This document shows, piece after piece, positions 12,903 through 23,847 of a stretch of DNA of 64,000 nucleotides. Source of the DNA: Ctena decussata. Its lineage: Eukaryota > Mollusca > Bivalvia > Lucinida > Lucinidae. A program made the translations under genes and the position numbers. Within the stretch, counting starts at the first letter, position 1, and each line of letters starts with the position of its first letter. Below the pieces are notes generated by a model that worked only from the letters and a program-made list of their open reading frames with translations, ran no database searches and had not been told where the DNA came from. The DNA lies in NCBI GenBank assembly GCA_963989385.1, contig OZ022503.1, forward strand, positions 70,592,123 through 70,656,122. The letters are read 5' to 3'.

Positions 12903-13567
12903 CACAGTGTCCGAACTCACTGTACCATCTCTTCCGGTTTTCATAGCGTTGAATCGAGAGTACAAAATTCGCTTATAACCAGTAGTCGGAATTCGTTATG
13001 TTTTGTGATTTTATCCGGAATCTGCTGCGTCATTTATTCAGCTTGGAAAATGTAAAGAGGTAAGTTTAATATAATTTGCTCTTCGGTCTTTTACTTGTTA
13101 TCCTATACAATGAAAACCTCATGGCCGTCACAGAAATTTTATTCCGAACAGCTTAATTTAACACGAGTTTGTGTCGTGCAAAACCTAGCTATCATCCTAT
13201 TACCAAAACTAACAAACTGTAGATTGATAACGCCTTCCGTTTATTTTAAAGATTTTTTTATAAAACATGTAAGAAAAGGCTCAAAATGGTTGTAGAATCA
13301 TGCCAAGGGCAATTTGAATACTGTACCGTTTACATCCACCCATGCACGACATTGCACAGGACAATAAAGTAAAAGACTGAAGAGCAAATTATATTAAACT
13401 TACCTCTTTACATTTCCGAAGCTGAAAAACTATAAATGACGCAGCAAATCCCGGATAAAATCTCAAAACATAATGATTTCCGACTACTGGTTATAAGCGA
13501 ATGTTTGTACTCTCGATACGACGCTATGAAAACCGAAAGAGCTGGTAAAGGGCGTTCGGATACTGTG
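12903..13567. mobile_element. Long-TIR element with 5-bp duplication, Transib/RAG-like ends
   Basis: This 665-bp element has long inverted repeats, 12903-13112 and 13350-13567, collinear over about 210 bp with few mismatches and small gaps. The tips are CACAGTGTCCGAAC on the left and, in complement, CACAGTATCCGAAC on the right. It is flanked by a 5-bp direct repeat, ATAAC (12898-12902 and 13568-13572), and other array units contain a single AGCATAACGTACC, so the empty site is known. A 5-bp duplication with CAC-starting termini is characteristic of Transib and RAG-like transposons. No transposase frame lies in the roughly 237-bp spacer. Superfamily assignment is inference. Confidence 0.75.
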
Positions 13568-14376
13568 ATAACGTACCAAAGTTGACCGTGTCGTAAATTA
13601 GATCAAGGTTAACCTACGGTCATCATTTGTATAAAACTATAATTGGCTGGAATGCCCAATTCTACATACCACGTTTCAAGGTCATAAGCCTTTTGGTTCT
13701 GGAGAAGAATATTTATTAAGGGTTTTTGCCATATATGAGCGTAGTGGCCATCTTGGTCATGAGACCAAGATCATCTTAAGAAACAAATATAAATTCCCTT
13801 GGGCCACTGAAGCCCCATACGAAATATGGTTTCAATCGCCCCAGTGGCTTCAGAGAAGAAGATGATCCAAAATGTTGACAGGAGAAAAAGTCTTAGTGTC
13901 CTTGAACAAATGTCAAAGAATGACCTTGACTTTAAGTGACATAGTTTCTTCATCTGGTCATTTAGTTAAACATATATACCAAATATTATACCTTAAACTT
14001 AAATAGTTTCTGAGAATTTCACTGTTTAAGCATTTTCCCATACAAAAGCATTACGTACCAAAGTTGACCGTGTCGTAATTTAGGTCCAGGTCAATCTTCG
14101 GTCATCATTTGTACAAACTAAAATGGGCTCTAATGCCCAGTGCTTCTTACAAGGTTTCCAGGTCATAGTCCTTTCGGTTCTGGAGAAGAAGATTTTTAAA
14201 GGGTTTTTACCATATATGGACGTGGCGGGCATCATGGTCATGTGACCTAGATACCCCGAACAAACTTTCGTTTCCCCGGCCTAGGTAGGCTCCTTATGAA
14301 ATATGGCTTCAATCGGCCCCGTGGTTTCAGAGGAGAAGATGTTTGAAAATGTTGACGACGGACTGACGACGTATCG

Positions 14377-15601
14377 GCAGCCAATGGTGTCATTTGCAAC
14401 CAATGACACCACTTGAAAAATCGCAAATGTCTTCATTGGCAGTTCTGTTTGTAGAGCCGATAGCGCCAGTGGTACAATTGGAAGTTTTTCTAATTTGCTT
14501 TCATTATTGTGGGAAAAAAGAATATTCTCCTGTCTAAACTCGAGCGTTTATAATGGGTTCACTAAAGTGCTATACTGAACGACGCAATTTCCTCGCCATG
14601 GTAACTTTGCCCATGCTCTAAGTTGTCTGCAGAATTGGTCGGCAATATTTGTATCAATGGTAAAGTAAATGGTGCCAACGGTGAAACTTTGAACGGCACT
14701 GGCATACCAATGGTGACATAAGCAGAACCCCGAACGCAACCAATATCGGTTTGATCTTACATATTAAAGATGCATCGTCACGCTGAAGCTACAACCAACA
14801 TATTACTAGATTGTTTATATAACTTAGTAAAAACCGATAGTGGAAGCCACAAGCTGTTTTGCAGAAAGACACCCTTTCTCCGTCAGCCAATGTCGTTTCT
14901 GGAAAGTTGTAATGCTTCCTGGCCACATCACATAATGCTCCTGTCTGCTGCCGACATATAACTATTGAGCGTGTCACCAATAAGCAGGTGCATAGAAGAC
15001 GCAGAGAATAGGTATGGGTTTTTACTTCGAGCAGGTACGGCCTTCTAGCCGAATTTCGACTTCATCATAGGAGGTTATTTTTGGAAGACGTTCGCGTGTA
15101 TCAAGGGAAGTGGAGGCGGAAGTTCAGGAATTATTTTTTTTATTTCGGAGCATGCGATTCGAGCAGCATTTTGGGTTGGTTGAAATATTCTACGAAGCGA
15201 AATGCCAATTTCTATATAATGAATACAGGGAAATTGCAAACCAAGTTTATTGAAAAGGTCAAAAGAAAGGATAAAACATAGACCAATAGAATTTACTTTC
15301 GGTGACTTATTTTTTCTTCATAACCCAGGCTTTTGCAAACGTCCCAATTTCGCCTAACCCAACAACTTCCGACGGGAACTTCATTGACATGACTGACAGC
15401 AAAATTGAAGCCTGAGAGGTATGGGGCAGAATAGAATAGAACAGAGAGATGCGTTATATCGTTAAGCAAGCAACACTCGTTGTTAGCCGTTGGCGGCAAA
15501 CAACTCGTTGGTTGGCTGCCATAAAAGTATTGGTTATTTTTTCTGACAGTTCTTCCAAGTACGAAACTGCGAGTTGACAATATGTACATGAACTAACTTA
15601 C
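14377..15601. other. Unassigned DNA with a hairpin; likely intronic next to the exon
   Basis: Just after the array there is a strong hairpin, GGTGTCATT and AATGACACC separated by about six bases (14396-14420). Beyond that I see no coding pattern on either strand. If the exon at 15602-16205 belongs to a gene read on the minus strand, this stretch lies downstream of its donor and would be intron or contain a later exon I cannot identify. Confidence 0.4.
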
Positions 15602-16205
15602 TTTCCGTTTGATGCATTTTCCTTTTCAAAATATGATTTTGCATCGACAAATGTGGCTTCGTCCATTTCTAAAGAGAAGTTGACTGTTTTTCCACTTTTA
15701 AGCCCCGCTATGACTTCAAGGGCGTTTTTCCACGAGTACTCAGTGAAAGATTTAGAAAGCAGTCCTTCTTTTGACAGCTTTTTAAACTCATTCAAAGTTT
15801 CCAAATCGTCAAAGACGAATGAGATACTCAAAGCGTTCTTCTGCAAAGCTATGCCAGAAACGACAACACATTTCATCCTTCCATGCAGAAAGTGCTTGTT
15901 TAACAATGCCATATCTGAAGACAGGAACTGGCAAACATTTTGTAAGATTTGAAGTCTCGTTATAGGCGCTGAATCTACCGATAAACACACTGGAAGGGCC
16001 AGTTCTGAAAAGAGAAGAAAAATAGATACAACGTTCATGTGTATGGGTATTTGCCATGCTTTTTCTGCAATTTGTACGTAGGGAAACAAGTTTCGTGACT
16101 TCCTGTTTGCTTCACTGGATGATGAAGTCCATCCGAAATGGGGTTTGTTCTTATATAAAAACAAATGATCATTGAGGAGCAAGTTCTTTCCTCTAAGAGT
16201 TGATC
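15602..16205 (-). CDS. Internal exon of an unidentified host gene, TRADD-N-like end
   Basis: An open stretch of 604 bp on the minus strand is bounded by good splice signals: a pyrimidine-rich acceptor TTCCTTTTTAACAG just outside 16205 and a donor GTAAGTTAG starting at 15601. The exon enters and leaves with two bases of a codon, so it is an internal exon of about 200 residues, with normal amino-acid composition and no repeat similarity in this window. It contains a hydrophobic stretch (SIFLLFSELALPVCLSV) near the middle. In the last 80 residues LSISFVFDDLETLNEF, EGLLSKSF and VNFSLEMDEATFVDAKSYF follow the order of strand and helix landmarks in the TRADD N-terminal domain, which binds TRAF2 in vertebrates. 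That resemblance is from memory and weak; it could equally be an unrelated lineage-specific family. Neighbouring exons were not found. Confidence 0.5.
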
Positions 16206-18649
16206 CTGTTAAAAAGGAAGACAATAATGAAAAGGCACACCTGTTGCCTTAAAGACGTACCCAATCACCTTAAACAAGCAAAGGAAGCTTAGAAATTATG
16301 TTTGAAGACATCATACTACCACGGTTTATGTTGTCAGTGAAGCAACTGCCATCAAAATGGGCGGTGGAGTCCAAGAATATATGTCAGTTGTTATAAGCGT
16401 CATGTCAACTCATTACTAGTGATGCAACGGAAAGTGTAATGTGTAAACTAGGCTTAGCATGACCTAAATCGCTCACTTGAGATCTTGCACACAATAAATG
16501 CCTTAAATGGCCTCTTCAATTTCTTAGTGTATTCTGTTTAGCATCTTATGAGACTTTGTTTAGCTTTACTAATGCAATTCATTTATCTCCACCTATCCAC
16601 TAATATATGGGACAAAATTGTTATAATAAAAGGTACTTGAAATACTCAGATCTGGACGCATTAATGGTAAGGTATCAACCTATTTTATCGGAATTATAGT
16701 GAATTATAATAATCACGCACTGTTAAGATCCAGTATCCCTGCCGCCCTCTGAAGTCAATATAGATATATACATTACAATAGGTCACTGCATCTTAATTTT
16801 CTTTCATAGCCAGTGTATATTAATGGAGAAAAAGGACAAAGGAAAATTAAAACAAAACCAAAGTAAGCAGTCCTGTTATCAATCGCAGAGCAGGGTACAA
16901 CAACTAACAACTTACTGAATATGTGTGTAACAGTTGGAAGATTTTCGGGCTTATCAGTATGCCGGTAACTACGCGTTTCTGGCTAGTTTTAGCTTTTGTA
17001 AGCATCCGCCGAAGGGATTATTTTTTGTCATTTATTTTTTTTGGAAAAGTTACCCCTTCCGGCATTCAAAGAGCAGTAGTTCTGCTTTTCGCTTATATCA
17101 TTAACAAATTTACAGATGTCGAAATAAAGAGAAGCCTTTCCTGTAAGAAGGAGACTAGATTTAATCGGCCAGAAACTGAAATAAACTCGTATGTACTCTG
17201 TCAACACATTGCGTCACAGTTTCTTTTCGTCACTCAGCGAACCCAAGTATCGTAAATTTTGGAATAAAAATTAGGGCCAAACGAATGCAGCCAATATTTT
17301 ACAAAAGTATATTTTAAATATCAGTCTATCTTATGATTGAAGTGGGACCAGGTCTGTTATAGACAAAAACATTTTGAAATCGCATGAATTGCAGATGCTG
17401 ACGAACTTTTGCGCTTGCGCTGTTAAAATATTTGCCACAATGTTTGGGGGCATGTGACCTAAGCAATGTCAAGCTATGTCCAACAGCATTCCAATTCATG
17501 CAGACGAAAACGAAAATAGGTAAAAACAGTTGTTAAATGTTTTTTGTATAATTTGCTTAGTCTGGTGTAACCCCTCTGTTGGTCTAAATTATTTAGTTCA
17601 GTAAAGATAGCTGTGTTGCCACCTATTTGGGAAAGAGCTGCTGACTTGGCTTATCACTTGTAATTCATTGTTTGTTGGGATGTCTCTGTTGTCAATCTTT
17701 CCCTTTGATGTTGGGGATAGGGTTAAGGATCTGATTCAGTAAGTTCCTGAAGTGTAGTTACTCTTTAAATTTAGGCAGTGTACTATATTTCGCCCTAACA
17801 AAATTAAGGATGTCCAGGATGTGGAGTCGTGGGCCTTGAAACAGTCCTACTACGTAAGTGCAACGCAACAACAAGTTAATCAGTCAATCACTGACGAGCA
17901 CAATCAGTTGTGTCGCTGTATCGAAAATTTTGAAAACCTGTGTGAATGTTTATCAATGTGGACAAGACAAGTAAGGTATGTATGGTAAGCATACGAACAA
18001 ATGCGTACAATTCTCAGATGTAAGCGAATAGTATAAGGCCGAATAGCTGTTGCGTGACATCTCATCCATGTTGGAGGTAAATGACGCCCGGGTAGACAGA
18101 CCAGGTCGCATAGAAAAATAGATTGTCGACTTTGTGTTTATTCGTTTCCAGTGCCTGTGTAGTCAGATGTGCAGGCCCGTCTATTTTGCCATGATTGCTG
18201 TTGCAGTGTCTGTTTCTGTTAGTTGCCCAACCTCGCCCCCTAAACCACCTACCCCTCACATACTCAAAACTTATTAGTGCTTCCTCTGGCACCCCTAGAA
18301 GTTGGATGTGAACATTCGATGATTTTAAAGCTGGAGGCATGCTGAAGGTTTCTAACATAATATGTTTCTTTTTTTCTGTTACTGTCATAAAATCCCTTTT
18401 ATTTAGCTTTTTTTTCTTTCATTTTTTTTGTTTACGTAGATCTACCCCTATGCATCATTAAGTGCATGTTTATTTATTTATTTGTTTGTCATTTTGTTCA
18501 TGGAATTTGTCTTTTAATTGGCATATAGAAGTTTTAGATGCCGCACTATATTGCATAAAAAAAAAGAACCTTCTTTTGTCGTTCGTTGTTGTATATCTGT
18601 TTATAGCTATTTAGTATTATTGATTATAGCATTAACTCACTTCTTATTT
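16206..18649. other. Mostly unassigned, possibly intron upstream of the exon
   Basis: The sequence next to 16205 would be intron for a minus-strand gene. No further exon is convincing. A minus-strand open frame at 18062-18388 has protein-like segments but no family match and no clear splice sites. A 72-bp block at 17702-17773 is repeated elsewhere and is listed separately. Confidence 0.4.
17702..17773 (+). repeat. 72-bp dispersed block, copy 1
   Basis: It begins TTTGATGTTGGGGATAGGG and ends CTCTTTAAATTT, and matches 60385-60454 with few changes. Both copies stop at the same TTTAAATTT. It is probably part of a larger interspersed element whose other parts differ at the two loci. Confidence 0.7.
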
Positions 18650-19550
18650 GTTATACCCCCGCAAACTATGTTTGAGGGGGGTATACTGTTTTTACGTTGT
18701 CCGTCTGTCATTCCGTCCGTCCGCAACACATTAAACTTGCTCCGGTTTGTTTCAAATTTTGTACATGGATGCAGCAAGTTAAAAGAATTGATACGCATTT
18801 TTCAGATTTCTGCGGATGAGTTTTACTGCTGAGTTATGCCCCTTTATATTTTTTGTAAAAAAAGTTTGTTATCGCAACTCCTCCTAGACCGCTTGACCGA
18901 TTTTCTTGAAATTGAATATGTGAACACATATTGGTATGAAAATATGCATTAAGATTTCCTTTTTGAAATCTGACCCCTCTTGCCTGAGTTATGCCCCTTT
19001 TTGACATTTTGGTCTAATTTTGGGGTTTATTTTTGTCATTTTTGCTTTAATCTTATTCAAATTTGGTTCATAGATGCAACATAAGAAAATAGTTGACACA
19101 TGTTTTCCAGTTTTTCCCGGAAACATTTGCCCACTGAGTTATACCCCTTTTATATTTTTTTGTAAAAAAAAAGTTTGTTATCGCAACTTCTCCTAGACCG
19201 ATTGACCGATTTTTTTAAATTAAGTCTGTGAACATATATTGGTATGAAGATAGGCATTAAGGTTTCTTTTTTAAAATTTCACCCCTCTTGCCTGAGTTAT
19301 GCCCCTTTTTGACATTTTTTGCCTTAATTTTGGAGGTTATTTTAGTCATTTTTGTTTTGATTTTATTGCAAATTTGGTTCATAGATGCAGCATAAGAAAA
19401 ACGTTGACATATGTTTTCCAATTTTTTCCTGGAAGCATTTGCCTGCTGGGTTATTCCCCTTTCACATTATTAGTATAAAACTTTGTTATCGCTACTCCTC
19501 CAAAACTGTTTGACAGATTTTCTTGAAATTAAATATATAAACAACTCATG

Positions 19551-20325
19551 CCGTGTACATGCTCTTAGAGAATTGACCCCGACCGACCCGACTTACTGCT
19601 ATATAAACTCGGGTTACTCGGGGTATCGATTTCACATGTGTTTCTAATGAAACTGGTCGTATAATCCTCCGGAATACCAAAAAATGATACAGAATTATGC
19701 AACTTCGCAGCAGTGCCCCAGGTGGTGAAGATAAAGCTGTTAACCGATTTTCTTTAGTTAAAAGTAAAGCATAAATATCCCGTATCCTAATCTTGATATA
19801 AACTAGAAAATCGAAATCCTCGTTAAAAGTTATGTTGTTTTGGCGTTTTGAACGGATTTCTACGTTGAAATTTAAGCGTTTTGTAATATAACAATTTTTA
19901 ATGGCACGGGAACCAGCGAAACAGTATTCCTCTTTTTTACAAGTTTATAAAAAAAGAGTTCCAGTTGTATTGCAAACTTATTTTCGGGTGATACTTCAAA
20001 AATATGTCTTCAAACACACTGAATATATTCAGAATAAAAGGAGACAAAACTTGTCATTGGATATGCGATTTTCTAGATTATTTTATGAGAGAGTTCTTTA
20101 ATTGGCGCACTAATACCGTTAATCAGGTTTCAGTAGCACCGCTACTATATGCCTGAATTACCTGTATTATTAACCGGGAACCAGGGTTAATGGCAAAAGT
20201 AGTTCACAGAGCATGTTTAGCTGATACCTGCAGTTTCCAGATAATTAGGGGATGGCGAAAACATCTGGTCTGAGTATCAGTTAGGCATAAATTTTAGGTT
20301 ATTTTTCTCTAAGAGGATGTACACA
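19551..20325. mobile_element. TIR element of unknown superfamily
   Basis: The inverted ends GTGTACATGCTCTTAGAGAA (19553-19572) and their complement with one mismatch (20305-20324) bound 775 bp that the surrounding array units do not contain. A 5-bp direct repeat, TCATG, lies at 19546-19550 and 20326-20330. No transposase frame is present. The interior is AT-rich and carries no match elsewhere in the window. Confidence 0.7.
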
Positions 20326-20738
20326 TCATGTATTGATATGAAGATGAGCACAAAGGTTATAATTTTAATGACTCGCCCTTTTTGCATGAGTTATGCCCCT
20401 TTTTGATCTTTGGTGCTCTTTTTACATAGGATTTTTGGTTATGTTTCTTCGATTTTATTCCTATTTGGTGCATTGATACAGGAGAAGACAAAAGATGACA
20501 AATATTTTCAGCTTTTTCAAGAAGAATTGTCTGGCTTAGTTATGCCCCTTTATGGTCATTGAAAAGAAAGTTGCTGCTTCTTCTCCTAAACTGTTTCTGT
20601 GACTTTTTATAAATTAAGTGTGTGAACACATAGTGGTCTATAGATGTCTGTTGAGTTATAGGTTTGAAACTTTAGCATTTTTCTACGTTATGTCGCTTTT
20701 CAGTGTTGTTTTGCTCTGAATTTGTATTCATTTATTTA

Positions 20739-21161
20739 GGGCGCGTTTACACGACCAAAGTTTCTATGACAAAGTAGGTTTGTCACAGAAAAAATTGCTC
20801 GTGTAAATGCCAAAATATGACAATGTTTCTATGACAAATATATATGGTAATGTTACTTCGATAAATTAAATTTGTCCGTGTAAACGGAGAACTTTGCTAA
20901 AGATTATGTAACAAAGAACTTGTCTATAAGCGTGGAAAATGTGACAAAGATTTTGTTTCATTGCTGCAGGTAACTTTGACGAATAATATTTGGTCGTGTA
21001 AACACTGCAGCAAATATTTCATTGCCAAAGTTTATGTGACAAAGATTCTATGGCACATTTTCTTTAACAAATAATTTGCTCCGTGTAAAAGCAAAATGTT
21101 TGTCATACTTTCTTTGTTAAAGTTTCTGTGACATAGAAACTTTGCTCGTGTAAACGCGCCC
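20739..21161. mobile_element. Harbinger-like MITE
   Basis: Perfect-but-one 30-bp inverted repeats (20739-20768 and 21132-21161) begin GGGCGCGTTTACACGA. The flanking direct repeat is TTATTTA on both sides (20732-20738 and 21162-21168), which includes the TTA expected for PIF/Harbinger elements. The interior repeats the motifs CGTGTAAA and TGACAAAG several times in both orientations. It is 423 bp with no open frame. The family name is inference from the ends. Confidence 0.8.
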
Positions 21162-21290
21162 TTATTTATTTTGTTTGGTCAATCTTCCTCTGATTTCTTT
21201 CAGATTTGATCCATGGAGCCAGCATAAGAAAAGAGTAGACATAAATATTTTCAGTTTTGCTTGCTAGAATTTTAAGGATGAGCTGTATAA

Positions 21291-22760
21291 TGTGTTTTTA
21301 TGCCCCCAACTTCGGTCCATCCGTCCGCCCGTCCGTCTGTCAGTCCGTCTGTCCGTCCGTAACGCTTTTTGGCAGCTGGGAAACTCAAGAACGGCTGAGG
21401 CTAGGATCTTGAAATTTTATATGTGGCATGTATATGAAAAATAAGCGGACACGTATTTTTTTCTTTTCTCCCACGGTCACATATTTCCAGAGTCATGCCC
21501 CTTTTTCCACTTAGTCTATGGGGCCTTGTTTACAAAATATCTCAGGAACCCCTAATGCTAGGATCGTGTAATTATGCAGGAAGACATTGCTAAAAGAGTA
21601 GATGACCTGATTAACTTTTGTGAATCGTGAATTTTTGACCGAGTTGTGGCCTTTTTCTGACCTAGTGCATTGTAAGCCTATGGGACATTAGGAACCTTGT
21701 GAACAAAATATCTCAAGAACCCCTAAAGCTAGGATCATGAGTTTTTACAGGATGATACTGCCTAAAGTGTAAATGAACTGATTAACTTTTGAAAAAATAT
21801 TGTGAATTTTTGACTGAGGTATGCCCCTTTTTCGACTTAGTGCCTTGTAAGCCTATGGAACCTTGTGAACAAATTATCTCAAGAACCCCTGATCCTAGGA
21901 TCATGATTTTGGGAGGAAGACATTGCCCAAGATGTTGATGACCTGATTAACTTTTGAAAAAAATCGTCAATTTTTGACTCAGTTATGCCCCTTTTTCGAC
22001 TTGTGAACAAATTATCTCAAGAACCCCTGATCCTAGGATCATGATTTTGGGAGGAAGACATTGCCCAAGATGTTGATGACCTGATTAACTTTTGAAAAAA
22101 ATCGTCAATTTTTGACTCAGTTATGCCCCTTTTTCGACTTATTGCATTGAAGCCTATGGTACAAAGGTATCCTTACTTACTATCAGGAACCGTAAGAGAT
22201 AGGAACTTGAAATTTTATATGCTGCATGAACATGAAAAATAAGCAGACCCGTATTTTTTTTCCTCCGTCTGTGTTGTCTTTCAGGAGTTATGCCCCTTTT
22301 TCAACTTGGTCATTTTATATAGGAACAACTTTGTGAACAAAATAGTTGCAGAACAGCTTAAGCTAGGATCCTGATATTTGGAATGCAGTTGCAGATCAAG
22401 GTGTAGGGGACCTGATTAACTTTTGAGCATATTTCGTAAATTTTTGGTTAAGTAATTGCCCCATTTCGGACATAGGCATATACTATAGGAACAAACCTGT
22501 GAACAAAATATCTGAAAACCGCATAAGCTAGGATCCTTATACATATATTTGGTATGCAAGTTTGGACCAAGGTGTAGATGACCTGATTAACTTTTTGGGC
22601 ATATTTGAAGAACTGCTAAGCTATATTCCTTATATATGACATACAGTTACAGGCTAAGATGTAGACGAACTGATTAAACCCCCTTTCTAACTTCAACATT
22701 ATTATGGAATGAACCTTCTTAAGAGGCAAGCATATGGTTGGGGGCATAGTGTTTCATAAA
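21291..22760 (-). mobile_element. Tandem-core element with 12-bp inverted end sequences
   Basis: The sequence TATGCCCCCAAC at 21299-21310 is perfectly inverted at 22737-22748. Read on the minus strand, the right side is the 5' module: a small hairpin (GTGTTTATGAAACAC) followed by the 12-bp sequence. The left side is the 3' module, a GGAC-rich tract (complement of GTCCGTCTGTCAGTCC). Between them lie degenerate units of about 135-175 bp with GAACCCCTGATCCTAGGATC and CCTGATTAACTTTTG. The 5' module recurs at about 23010-23055, suggesting an end duplication or a second, deleted copy. Confidence 0.7.
21862..22137. repeat. Exact 138-bp tandem duplication
   Basis: Units 21862-21999 and 22000-22137 appear identical, whereas neighbouring units of the same array differ at many sites. 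It is therefore a very recent duplication, or an assembly artefact. Confidence 0.85.
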
Positions 22761-23847
22761 CACATTTTTAGTGGCCTATGTATTACTGATTAGCTCTGAA
22801 GAGTAGGTTACCTGATTAACTTTTGGGAGATTTCCGTAAAATGTTGAGTTATAGCCTTTATTTGACTTTGGCATTTTTCCAACTTCTGAATTTATTGATC
22901 TAGGAAGCTGATTTTTGGTATAATAGTAGTTCTTGATGAGGTAAACATTTAGTTAAGATTAGATAACTCCTTTTCAGACTTAGACATTCTAAATTTTGAC
23001 ACCTTTAATGACAAGCATATGGTTGGGGGCATAGTGTTTTACAAACACAGTTTCTAGTTTACCATGTAACTTAAATGCTGTGTATATGTAAAAGTTGGAT
23101 GACAAAGCGAATTAAGTGCTAAATGCGGGGGGGGGGGGGGGGGGGGATTTAGTAAGTCATGCTTACTGCGATCTCTAGTTTATGACAGAAATATTTATTA
23201 ACATTAAATCTATTATTTGTTTGTTTGTGAAGAACTAATCATTATGGGGATCCCCTTACAGCCTCTCCTACCCTTCCCTCTCCATCATGATTCCTTTCCC
23301 CTCCCAATCCCATCACGATGATGAATCCTGATCTAAGGAATCAGTTTACAATTTGCTAACCTACAGAGTAAGAGTGGTCAAAACTTACTTCGGGCATTGA
23401 GTAGATGCAAAATTATGACACTGTCAATGCGAAGCTACCAGCTATAAAAATGCCTTTGGCTCGGAGACAGAAAACGCCTGAGAAAAAATTACACACTTCT
23501 GAGCCAGCAGATTATTTCACAGGACAGTTTCAGGTATCAATTACAGAAGCACAATGTTTAATGATACAGTCATTTATAATTGTCTCATGAAATATGAGGC
23601 AGTCAAGTACATTAGGATAAGAGTATTACAGAGTCAAAAACACAGGAAAACACACACACACACACACACACACAGTGAATTTAGAAACAGTTGGAATAAT
23701 CACATCATCACTCGCAGAAAAACTTTATTTGCCTCCAGTTTGATCCTCATTTCTGAAAAAATTATGCTAATGTCTTTGATATCAACACTAAATTCAATTT
23801 TTTAAGTCCCAAATGAAGAGAAAACGAGTGCCAGCCACATGACTGAA
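22761..23847. other. Non-coding, with poly-G and (CA)n tracts
   Basis: This contains decayed array sequence to about 23060, a 20-base G run at 23127-23146, and a (CA)12 microsatellite at 23651-23674. I see no gene. Confidence 0.6.

Larger units (their letters stand above)
7868..14376 (+). mobile_element. Large tandem array element, ~475-bp unit
   Basis: The left end is AACAAAGGACCAATGGTCC, a start motif plus perfect short hairpin, followed by TGTAGCTCACCTGA. The core is about eleven units of roughly 470-480 bp. Each carries TGACCTTGACCTTAAGCGAC, a CTGTTTAAGCATTTTCCC block, GGCGTGGCGGCCATCTTGG and GAAATATGGCTTCAATCGGC. The array stops at a short GACGACGGACTGACGACG tract (14355-14375); the inverted copy of AGCTCACCTGA expected beyond that is missing, so the right end is probably truncated. 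Two transposons sit inside. One unit has an internal 118-bp direct duplication (starts 8713 and 8831), and one lacks about 70 bp near 12740. Open frames within it are shadows of the repeat. Confidence 0.8.
18650..21290 (-). mobile_element. Tandem-core array element, 5'-truncated, minus orientation
   Basis: At the left is an element 3' end read in reverse: a CCCCCGCAAACTATGTTTG hairpin with GGGGGG, then GTCCGTCTGTCATTCCGTCC, the complement of a GGAC-rich tract. Then come degenerate units of about 150 bp, each with GAGTTATGCCCCTTTTTGAC and a GATTTTCTTGAAATT block, until about 20690. No inverted copy of the terminal hairpin is found at the far side, so the 5' end seems lost. Two TIR elements (19551-20325 and 20739-21161) interrupt it. 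Confidence 0.65.

Noticed and set aside
17777..17992. Open stretch with a possible acceptor (AAATTTAG) and donor (AAG before GTATGT), about 70 codons on the plus strand
   Set aside because: The upstream edge is a dispersed repeat, the acceptor lacks a strong pyrimidine tract and I recognise no family, so calling it an exon is not supported.
18062..18388. Minus-strand open frame of 108 residues with protein-like segments
   Set aside because: No domain match, no convincing splice sites and no repeat copy to compare; it may be chance or a decayed transposon protein.
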